NCBI RefSeq assembly: GCF_007830265.1
Contig: NZ_VLKE01000001.1
Coordinates: 6,200,001-6,264,000, forward strand
DNA length: 64,000 bases
Direction: 5' to 3'
Source of the DNA: Micromonospora olivasterospora
GTDB lineage: Bacteria; Actinomycetota; Actinomycetes; Mycobacteriales; Micromonosporaceae
A program made the translations under genes and the position numbers. Under the pieces are notes generated by a model, which worked only from the letters and a program-made list of their open reading frames with translations, was not told where the DNA came from and did no database searches. Positions 32,661-40,012 of this stretch are shown here, piece by piece; positions within the stretch are counted from its first letter, which is position 1, and each line of letters starts with the position of its first letter.

Positions 32661-34121
32661 TCAGATCGAGATGCTCATCGGATCGGGCACGGCGTGGGTT
32701 TTCGGGGTGCCGCGGCCGATGCCGGCGTAGACCTCGGGTCGCGACTGCCGCAGACTCGCCGCCCAGGTCCCACCGATGGCAGCGGCGGCGGCGAGGATCG
32801 CGGGCAGCAGAAACGGATACAGCGATCCCGGCGCGGCACCGAGCAGCGAGCCGACGTTGCCGACCATCAGGGCCAGCACCACCACCCCGCCGAGCACCCC
32901 CAGCACGGGGGCGAGCCGCCACTCCCACATCCCGGACCGCTGTCCACGCAGGCTGGCCGGCGCCCTGAACGCGGCCACCGAGGCGGCCAGCAGCAGGCAC
33001 AGCAGGCCCATGGCGCCCAACGTCGACAGCCAGGTGAACATCACCGTGACGGGGTCAGCGTCGCTGAGCGCGAACGCACCCACCACGACGGCGGCGATAC
33101 CGGTCTGCGTCAGTGACCCGCCGCGCGGCGCGCTGACGCGAGTGCGGCCGCTGGCCCGGGCGAGGCCGGCGGGCAGGACGCCTTCGCGGGCCATCGCGAA
33201 CACGTACCGTGCGATCACGGCGTGGAATGCGAGCATGCAGGTGATGGTGGCGCCGATCAGCGCCAGCTGACCGAGGAAACTCCACCCGGGGCCGAGGCGG
33301 TCCAGGACCGAGAACGGCAGTCCGCCCGCCGGATCAGCGGCCGCCTCGGCAACGGACTGCGGGCCGACGGCCACTCCCATCGCCCACGCGGCGATCGCGT
33401 ACACGACGCCGAGCACCAGTACGCCGCCGACCGTGGCCCGGCTGACCGACCGGCGGTCGATCGCCTCCTCGACGAACGACCCCACTCCGTCGACGCCCAT
33501 GAACGCGGCCACGCAGAAGGCGACCGCGCCGCCGATGCCGCTGACCGCCAACCCCGAGGCGTCGAAGCCCTCCCAGGACAGCCCACCGTTGGCCGGCCGA
33601 CCGGAACCGGCGAGCACGAACGCCGCCACGATCAGCAGCGACACCGCAAGCACGGCGACCAGGGCCCGGGTGGACAGCACGATCGCCCGCACGCCCAGCA
33701 CCCCGACCACCGCCAGGGCGATACCCGCCCACACCCACCAGGTTCCGCCCAGGTGCGCGGCCATGGTCGCCCCGAACAGCCCGTACAGGCTGGTCTGGAT
33801 CGCGTTGTAGGCCACCAGGGCGACCAGGCCGGCGGCGACGCCCCAGCCACGACCCAGGCCGTTGGCGAGGATGCCGTAGTAGGCCGCCGGGTGGCCGACC
33901 TGACGTGCCATCGCCGCGTACCCGGTCGCCAACAGCGCCACCACCCCGGCGACCAGCAGGAACGTCAGCGGCAGCGCGACCACCTGCGTGGTCGCGTAGA
34001 TCGCGACGATCCCACCGACCAGCACCACCATCGGCGCCGAGGCCGCCGCCCCGAACACCCACAACCCGAACGGGGTCAACGTCCGCCGCGCGAGGGCCAC
34101 CTGCACATGCGTCGGCTTCAC
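32661..34121 (-). CDS. APC-superfamily amino acid permease
   Basis: 486 residues and about 12 membrane helices. GTG start at 34119-34121, fixed by a GTGA overlap with an upstream micro-ORF. Core motifs of APC transporters: TLTPFGLWVFGAAASAPMVV (unwound helix 1), GGAVAFCVAAFMGVDGVGSF (helix 6), and AREGVLPAGLARASGRTRVS. The ordering with a histidine decarboxylase suggests a histidine/histamine exchanger, as in other decarboxylation systems, but specificity cannot be read from sequence. Confidence 0.85.
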   Translation of the reverse strand: MKPTHVQVALARRTLTPFGLWVFGAAASAPMVVLVGGIVAIYATTQVVALPLTFLLVAGVVALLATGYAAMARQVGHPAAYYGILANGLGRGWGVAAGLVALVAYNAIQTSLYGLFGATMAAHLGGTWWVWAGIALAVVGVLGVRAIVLSTRALVAVLAVSLLIVAAFVLAGSGRPANGGLSWEGFDASGLAVSGIGGAVAFCVAAFMGVDGVGSFVEEAIDRRSVSRATVGGVLVLGVVYAIAAWAMGVAVGPQSVAEAAADPAGGLPFSVLDRLGPGWSFLGQLALIGATITCMLAFHAVIARYVFAMAREGVLPAGLARASGRTRVSAPRGGSLTQTGIAAVVVGAFALSDADPVTVMFTWLSTLGAMGLLCLLLAASVAAFRAPASLRGQRSGMWEWRLAPVLGVLGGVVVLALMVGNVGSLLGAAPGSLYPFLLPAILAAAAAIGGTWAASLRQSRPEVYAGIGRGTPKTHAVPDPMSISI

Positions 34122-34240
34122 CGCCGCACCCCCCGGCTCGCACCGGTACGCGTGGCGGTGCGCCCTGCCGGCGACCACCCTCGGGCATCGAGCTGTCGTG
34201 GTGGAGGCGCGGTGAGGGAGGATGTGGCTACGGTAGGCAT
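34118..34240 (-). CDS. 40-residue micro-ORF coupled to the permease gene
   Basis: ATG at 34238-34240 with AAGGAGA eight bases upstream. The product MPTVATSSLTAPPPRQLDAR plus GWSPAGRTATRTGASRGVRR ends in a TGA that overlaps the permease GTG by the GTGA arrangement. It was too short to be noticed as a normal gene. Function may be translational coupling only, or a small regulatory peptide. Confidence 0.5.
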   Translation of the reverse strand: MPTVATSSLTAPPPRQLDARGWSPAGRTATRTGASRGVRR

Positions 34241-34337
34241 GACGGGTATCTCCTTCGATATCCGGTGGGGGCAGAGGGTGGCCTGCTGGCCGTGCGGTCA
34301 GCGGCAGCAGGTGATCGACTGGTGCCCTATCGGGCGG

Positions 34338-35030
34338 TCAGGGAGAACGTGGGGGCGTCGCCGGGATGGCCCGACCGCGAAACGGTGTCGCGGTGCGGTG
34401 CAGGCGCACCCGGCGTGGCAGCCCGCCCGGTCGCCCGCCGCCGGACGGAGGTCGCCACATCCGCCACAGGGCCGGGCCGCCCGGCTCCAGCAGGATCGGC
34501 GAGCGCGGCTCGTAGCCCAGTCGGGTGAGCAGACCGTCCCGGGGGCGGTCGCTGCAGACCTCCGCGTACGACGGCAGCCCGGCAGCATCCGCGACGCGGT
34601 GGTAGCTGGCCAGCAACGCCTCCCCGGCTGCACCCTGCCCGGGACAGACCGCGAGGTGAGCGAGGTAGTGATGCGGCGTATGGGGAAGCACGGCGTCGAC
34701 GTAGGCATGGAGCAGGGCGAACCGGGCCGCGTGCGGACCGAGGAGGCTGTGCAGGTCGTACATCCACTCCGCAGCCGGCGGAGCTGGCTCCAGTCGCGGA
34801 TACCAGACCGTGACGGCGGACCGGTCGTCGGTCGTGTCCACCTGGCCGTGCGCCAGCCCGCGCCGCAGTGCGAACTGCGCGTATCGGCGCACGACTCCGG
34901 GGCGCTCGGCCGCGTCCGGCACCAGCCACGCACCCAGGCGCCCGGCTGCCAGCGTGTCGGCGATGACCGGGGCCAGCGCGGCGACGTCCTCGCCGGTCGC
35001 ACGGCGGACGCCGGTGTCCATCAGCTTCAT
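34338..35030 (-). CDS. GNAT-family acetyltransferase-like protein
   Basis: 230 residues; the ATG overlaps the stop of the globin-reductase gene (ATGA). N-terminal GVRRATGEDVAALAPVIADT is a typical GNAT opening. The acetyl-CoA region is HYLAHLAVCPGQGAAGEALL (motif A, GxGxA with one extra substitution), then YAEVCSDRPRDGLLTRLGYE. The last 35 residues are Arg/Pro-rich. Operon member upstream of the permease; substrate unknown. Confidence 0.7.
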   Translation of the reverse strand: MKLMDTGVRRATGEDVAALAPVIADTLAAGRLGAWLVPDAAERPGVVRRYAQFALRRGLAHGQVDTTDDRSAVTVWYPRLEPAPPAAEWMYDLHSLLGPHAARFALLHAYVDAVLPHTPHHYLAHLAVCPGQGAAGEALLASYHRVADAAGLPSYAEVCSDRPRDGLLTRLGYEPRSPILLEPGGPALWRMWRPPSGGGRPGGLPRRVRLHRTATPFRGRAIPATPPRSP

Positions 35031-35983
35031 GTCGCACTCCTCGGCGATCGGACGTCGCTGCTTGCGGCCGTCATGGTCGGGAAGGGGTCACCGGCGGGTG
35101 ACGGGCGCTGGCCCGACGCCCACAGCGCCGCACCAGGCGCGTCGGCGAAGGTCGCGGCCAGGTGCAGGCGGTCCGGGGTGACTCCGGCGGCGGGCAGCAG
35201 AGACCGCGCCGACTCGATCAACCGCGGTGGCCCGCACACGTAGACCGCCTGCCCCGGCCGGTAGCGGTCCAAGGCCACACCGAGCAGGTCGCCCTTGGCG
35301 TCAGGCTCGACGTCGAACGCCGGCCCCAACCACAGCAACTCCCCCGGGGCCACCCGCTCGACCAGCACCCGGGACACCTCACCGGCCGCCACGGCGCGCG
35401 CGTGGAACTCCACCCGTCCATCGCGGCGAGGAGCGTTCGCTGGCGAGTACCAGCGCCAGGCCCCCGGCAGCCGAGGCGTGCACACCGGCATCGCCTGGCC
35501 GGGCGCGTACCGCAGACGTCGTGTCGGGCGGACCGTCAACACCGCGACGCCGTCGGCTGCCGCCTCGCACGCCTCGACCACGCCGGCCGTGACATGCGGA
35601 CCGTCGCCCACCACACCGGCCGCCCGCTCCGCCAACCGGAGCACCCGGCGGCAACCCCGCCCCCAGATCCCGGCCAACTCCGGCTCCCAGCAGCCGCCGG
35701 CGAACCGCCGCACCGTGTCCGCCATCGCCGCCGCGATCACCGTCCCGTGGTACGGGTAGAGGCCGAATCGCCGGTACATCCGACCCAACACTGCTATCCC
35801 CGCGCGCCGGCCAGCCGGAGCATCTTTGCCGGCGACCAGGTGCCCCAGCGTGGAGAAGAAGATCGGCGCGACCTGGGATGGGCGGAGACGGACGCTGCGG
35901 TCCTCGGTGAACGACCAGAAGTGGTCGGCGGCGCGGTCGTGCGCGGCGAGGGCGCCTGCGAGTGACTGTGCTGGATCAGTCAT
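35027..35983 (-). CDS. Globin-like/ferredoxin-reductase-type fusion with shortened NAD domain
   Basis: 318 residues. Residues 1-130 look like a flavohaemoglobin-type globin (DHFWSFTEDRSVRLRPSQVA, FFSTLGHLVAG, RRFGLYPYHGTVIAAAM; His of YHG is a candidate heme ligand). Residues 150-215 match the FAD-binding barrel (LRYAPGQAMPVCTP, AWRWYSPANAP). The NAD-binding part is reduced to YRPGQAVYVCGPPRLIESAR; the usual first strand with the GTGxxP loop is missing (AFDVEPDAKGDLLGVALDRY sits instead). Total length is about 80 residues below standard flavohaemoglobins. Starts eight bases inside the preceding micro-ORF. Possibly an oxygen/NO-handling or sensor protein. Role inferred. Confidence 0.6.
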   Translation of the reverse strand: MTDPAQSLAGALAAHDRAADHFWSFTEDRSVRLRPSQVAPIFFSTLGHLVAGKDAPAGRRAGIAVLGRMYRRFGLYPYHGTVIAAAMADTVRRFAGGCWEPELAGIWGRGCRRVLRLAERAAGVVGDGPHVTAGVVEACEAAADGVAVLTVRPTRRLRYAPGQAMPVCTPRLPGAWRWYSPANAPRRDGRVEFHARAVAAGEVSRVLVERVAPGELLWLGPAFDVEPDAKGDLLGVALDRYRPGQAVYVCGPPRLIESARSLLPAAGVTPDRLHLAATFADAPGAALWASGQRPSPAGDPFPTMTAASSDVRSPRSAT

Positions 35984-36107
35984 CGGCCCGGCCGTTCCTG
36001 TCCGGACGAGCTCGGTCGAGCACAGCCCGCGAGGGCCGTGCAGCGGAGAGACCTGGGACCCCGGCGGTGAGATCCCCGGCTGCGGCGGTTCCGGTTGCTA
36101 GCGCCAT
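35976..36107 (-). CDS. 43-residue micro-ORF leading the globin-reductase operon
   Basis: ATG at 36105-36107, with GGAGGAGGG five bases upstream, the strongest ribosome site of the operon. The product MALATGTAAAGDLTAGVPGL then SAARPSRAVLDRARPDRNGR ends with a TGA lying eight bases into the globin-reductase gene, so translation of the two is coupled. No known leader-peptide or RiPP motif recognised. Confidence 0.5.
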   Translation of the reverse strand: MALATGTAAAGDLTAGVPGLSAARPSRAVLDRARPDRNGRADD

Positions 36108-36261
36108 GGCTGCCCTCCTCCACCCCGTTTCTCTTCAGGCAAGACTCGTTCGTCCGGTACCGAGAGACATCGGGTAGCTCACGGATATTTACGGCCGTGC
36201 CCGTTCCGCGCCGGGTCGCCACAGCGGTGTCCACGAGCCTTCGCACTGGCCGTCGACGGCA

Positions 36262-36545
36262 GGATTGCCGTACCGGTGGTGTTGGACACCGACCACCGGG
36301 AGGGAGCGTTCGTGGCCGGCCGGCGGCTCCGCAGCCGACGTTGCCGGCATCGAGCCAGCGGGAAGATGTTGGGCCTGGCCCGGCAGCGGCTCGGCGATGG
36401 CACGGCCCTGCACCAGGGCGGTCTGGGCGGATCCTCTGTCGTTCCCCGACGGCGCGTTCGACGATGCCATCGCCTGCCTGGTCCTGCACTACCTCAAGGC
36501 GGCACCACTCGCCGAGTTGCGACGCGTGCTCGACTGGTCATCGAG
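36262..36545 (+). pseudogene. Relic of a SAM-dependent methyltransferase
   Basis: Three segments in two alternating frames form one methyltransferase stretch: SAADVAGIEPA, then (shifted) GKMLGLARQRLGDGTALHQ, then (back) ADPLSFPDGAFDDAIACLVL and HYLKAAPLAELRRVL. This is the central Rossmann region of class I methyltransferases. Two frameshifts, no start and no C-terminal half, so non-functional. The rest of 36108-36261 shows no gene. It lies at the edge of the polyketide locus, next to a truncated amidase gene. Confidence 0.7.
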
Positions 36546-37936
36546 CCAGCGGCGTCGGCGGCCGCGGACACCAGCGGCGGACGGGTCCACGGCACCGACA
36601 GGCCATCGGTCCGCCATGGGCACCCACGGCCGGGTGTCGCGGTCCACTGCTTCGTCCGCCGCGTCCGCACCCCGCACTGCGGGCGGCATCGCGCCTGCGC
36701 TTCCGTGGTGCCAACCGGGGTCCCGGCATCGTCCAGCGCGAGCTCGTAGGCAGCGGCAGCGGTAATGACCTCGTCATCCCGCTTCATGCGACCGATGACC
36801 TGCAGACCAACCGGCAACGACGGGCCCCCCAGGGGGTTCGTCGTGAAGCCGGCCGGCAGGCTCATCGCGGGGTGACCGCTGAAGTTGACCGGATAGGTCA
36901 AGCACCAACCAATCTGCGGATCGACGGCGACACCGTTGACGGCCGACGGGCCGAGGGTATTGCCATCCTCGGCGTTCTGAACCCCCGCGACGGCAATCGT
37001 CGGCGTGACTATGTAGTCGTAGGTCCCCAGCCCGGCGTTGAGCTTGTGCAGCACGTCGGAGCGCAGGAAGTCCAGGTGCCGGTACTCTTCGGCCAAAAGC
37101 CTCTCCGACCGGTCGAGCATGGCAGCGAACTGCGGCGTCAACTGCTCCTTGCGCTCGCGTAGATCCAGAGGGATGCCGAACTCCAGGAACAGGTCCCGGG
37201 CGTGACCGTACAAGCCGGCCTGCATGAGCACCCAGGTGTCGGCGAAGTGCTGGCTGGTCAGCGGCCGCCGGTTTCTGCCGCCCAGGTCGGTGACCTGAAT
37301 CTCGTCGAGCCCCAGCTTCACCTGGTCAACCACTGCCCCGGCCTTCACGAAGGCCTTGAGGGCCTGGCGGACAACACTCTCCACCGGCGCCTCTACCGGA
37401 AACAGATCCATGTTCGGCGAGTAGGCGATGCGCCTACCCGCGAGCGGGGACGTGCCCTCCGCGCCGCCACGAAACGCGCCGATGTAGTCCAGCGAACCGT
37501 CCATGCTCAACGGGTCACCCTCGTACGGACCGCTGATGGCCTGCATCAGCATGGCCACGTCTGCCACCGTTCGTGCCATGGGCCCGGGGGTGAAGAACGG
37601 CGCCGCAGCGAACGGCGGAGCGTCCTGCGGCCAGCGACCGACACTCGGCTTGAGTGCCACGATGTTGCACATGGCCGCCGGGATGCGAACACTGCCGCCC
37701 GCGTCGGAGCCCTGCGTGAGGGCCGTCATGGACGATGCCACGGCCGCGGCCGAACCGCCGCTGGAACCACCGGCGTTGAACCGAGGGTCGAACGGGGTGC
37801 TTGTCGGGCCGTGGACCTTGTTGTCGGTAGTGCCCTTGTGACCGAACTCGGGGGCAGCGGCGTCGGGCTGACCGAAGACGCAGGAGTACCAGCCCACCAA
37901 GGCACCGTCAGGCGGGACTACCGACCGTGCGCTCAC
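36494..37936 (-). pseudogene. Truncated amidase-signature enzyme gene
   Basis: The frame encodes FGHKGTTDNKVHGPTSTPFD, FNAGGSSGGSAAAVASSMTA and LTQGSDAGGSVRIPAAMCNI, the cis-Ser/Ser part of the amidase catalytic triad, and continues to DEVITAAAAYELAL near 36760. The first 100 or so residues of the family, including the catalytic Lys, are missing: the frame opens abruptly with SVVPPDGALVGWYS. After 36760 the sequence no longer resembles amidases. With Lys absent, hydrolysis is not expected. The break lies next to the thioesterase of the polyketide locus and probably marks its insertion boundary. Confidence 0.75.
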
Positions 37937-38009
37937 CAGAGCGCAATGAGGGGTGGCGGCTCACTCCGTCAACGTCAGCCACAATGGGCATGCGACTACG
38001 GAGGTCTAC

Positions 38010-38777
38010 ATGAACAGGGACGACAGTCGGTGGCTCCGGAACTACTGCCCCGGTCCACACCTGGCGAGTCAGTTGGTCTGCTTTCCACACGCCGGTGGGT
38101 CGGCGAGTTTCTTTCTGCCGATGTCCCGCGCCCTCAGTGACGACCTCCAGGTGCTCGCGGTCCAGTACCCCGGTCGGGGCGACCGCCGCAGCGAGCCGTG
38201 CGTCCACACGATCGAGGCACTCGCCGACGCGGTGGCCGACGAACTGGCTCGGTGCCTGGACCGGTCCATCGCGCTGTTCGGCCACAGTATGGGTGGCTTG
38301 GTCGCCTTCGAGGTCGCACGACGCCTGGAGGCGCGGGGCCGCACCCCACTGGCGCTTTTCGTCTCCGGGTGTCGCGCGCCGTCGCGCCGTCGCGCACAAG
38401 TCGTACGGCTGCGCGACGGCGAGGACGTCCGCGCCGAGCTGGAGCGGTTGGGCGGCACGGACCCGCGACTCCTCGACAACAGTCAGGCACTCCGCGCGGC
38501 CCTCCCGGCGATGCGCAACGACTACGAGGCGATCGACGCCTATCGTCTTTCGTCCCACGCCGCGCCGTTGAGCATCCCGATCCACGCCTACATCGGTGAC
38601 AGCGACCCGGAGGTTCTACCGGACGAGGCCGTTGCGTGGCGGCGGCACACCAGGGGCTCCTTCGACCTGCGTACGTACCCGGGCGGCCACTTCTACCTCG
38701 GCTCGCCCGAGGTTGATCTGGCCTCTGCGATCCGCACTGCCATGGCCACCAGCCCTGCCACCGGCTACCGAGCCTGA
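38010..38777 (+). CDS. Type II thioesterase
   Basis: 255 residues; ATG 38010 with GGAGG five bases upstream. Alpha/beta hydrolase with nucleophile elbow IALFGHSMGGLVAFE (Ser at about residue 92) and catalytic His in YPGGHFYLGSP; opening QLVCFPHAGGSASFFLPMSR is the classic type II thioesterase start. These enzymes remove stalled acyl groups from carrier proteins of PKS/NRPS systems. It is convergent with, and overlaps by 13 bases, the P450 that ends the PKS operon, which supports a shared pathway. Confidence 0.9.
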   Translation: MNRDDSRWLRNYCPGPHLASQLVCFPHAGGSASFFLPMSRALSDDLQVLAVQYPGRGDRRSEPCVHTIEALADAVADELARCLDRSIALFGHSMGGLVAFEVARRLEARGRTPLALFVSGCRAPSRRRAQVVRLRDGEDVRAELERLGGTDPRLLDNSQALRAALPAMRNDYEAIDAYRLSSHAAPLSIPIHAYIGDSDPEVLPDEAVAWRRHTRGSFDLRTYPGGHFYLGSPEVDLASAIRTAMATSPATGYRA

Positions 38778-40012
38778 GGGCGTAGTTGATCCGCTGCGGA
38801 CGTCCTGGACACCTGGACCTCAAGCTTGCTGAATCTGCGGACGACCGTGCGCTTCTGCCGCTGCGGCGCGCTGACCGTGGCCAGCGCCTCGACCCTCCCG
38901 GCGAGTTGACCGAAGGCGATCTCGGCTGTGACCAAGGCCAGTTCGGCTCCGGCGCAGCGATGTGTGCCCAGGCCGAAGGACAAGACGTCCCTGGGGTCTG
39001 CACCTGGCGCGATGAACCGGTCCGCGACGAAATCGCTCGGCTTCGAAAATCGCCGGGAGTCCCGGCCAAGTGCGCCCAAGCACACGAGGATCAGGCTGTC
39101 GCGGGCGATGGGCAGCCCGCCCAGCTCGGTATCCTCGGCCGCGACCCTGGCGCCGTACTGAATCGGCGGGTCGTAACGAAGGGTCTCGAGCACGAACGAC
39201 CGCAGCAGGGCATCGTCCGAACGCAACCGGCGTAGCAGATCATTGTCCCGTGCGAGCTGGAGCATTCCGCTGCCGAGAAGAGAACCCGTGGTCACCGTGC
39301 CCGCGCTGAGCACGAACACCAGGTTGCTGATGATGTCCTGCTCGTCGAAGGAACCATCCTGAGCCAGCAGTCCGGCCAGGCCGGCGTCGCCGGCCGCGCG
39401 CGTCGAGCAGGTTTCCCTGACGTACGAGATGAGGTGCGACGCGGCTTCATCAGCATCCTGGAGCCTCTTGTCGGGCGGATGCAGCTCATTGCGTTCCAGG
39501 AACATGTCGAGCCATGCCATCAACTGGTGCACATCGTCGTGAGGGATTCCGAGCAGCTCACCCATCACGGAGTTCGGGATGGCGGTGAACGACTGTGTCG
39601 CGTCGACGCTGCCGTCACCGGCGACAAGCGTGTCGATGTGTGCCGCAACATGACGCTCGATCATCGGACGCATCAGCTTGACTCGTCTGGGGTTGAAGAA
39701 CCGCGACACCAGACGACGAGCGGGCTGGTTTTCCGGCGGGTTGAGAAAGAGCAGGCTGTTGTAGAGGAGCACGGTCGATGGGTGCGCCTGCCAGCCCGGC
39801 CAGGAGCGATCGGCGTAGCCGGGATCGGGCACCGGAAACAGCCGCGAGTTCAACAGGACGTCGACGCTCTCCTGAAACCCCATGACCACCGCGCGATTTT
39901 TTCCGATCGACAGGACAGGAGCCCGCTCCATCAGATCGCTGTAGAAGGGATAAGGATTCGCGCGCCCTTCGGGGCTGAACAGGCGCAGCAGGACGTCCTG
40001 AGGATTATTCAT
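38765..40012 (-). CDS. Cytochrome P450, last gene of the PKS operon
   Basis: 415 residues; the ATG overlaps the KR-DH stop (ATGA). Heme loop LSFGLGTHRCAGAELAL with Cys near residue 353; ExxR helix VLETLRYDPPIQ. The I-helix reads VFVLSAGTVTTGSLLG: the acidic residue normally before the Thr is Val, so oxygen activation may use another route, as in some tailoring P450s. Expected to oxidise the polyketide product. The coupled order and overlap show co-translation with the PKS. Confidence 0.9.
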   Translation of the reverse strand: MNNPQDVLLRLFSPEGRANPYPFYSDLMERAPVLSIGKNRAVVMGFQESVDVLLNSRLFPVPDPGYADRSWPGWQAHPSTVLLYNSLLFLNPPENQPARRLVSRFFNPRRVKLMRPMIERHVAAHIDTLVAGDGSVDATQSFTAIPNSVMGELLGIPHDDVHQLMAWLDMFLERNELHPPDKRLQDADEAASHLISYVRETCSTRAAGDAGLAGLLAQDGSFDEQDIISNLVFVLSAGTVTTGSLLGSGMLQLARDNDLLRRLRSDDALLRSFVLETLRYDPPIQYGARVAAEDTELGGLPIARDSLILVCLGALGRDSRRFSKPSDFVADRFIAPGADPRDVLSFGLGTHRCAGAELALVTAEIAFGQLAGRVEALATVSAPQRQKRTVVRRFSKLEVQVSRTSAADQLRPQAR

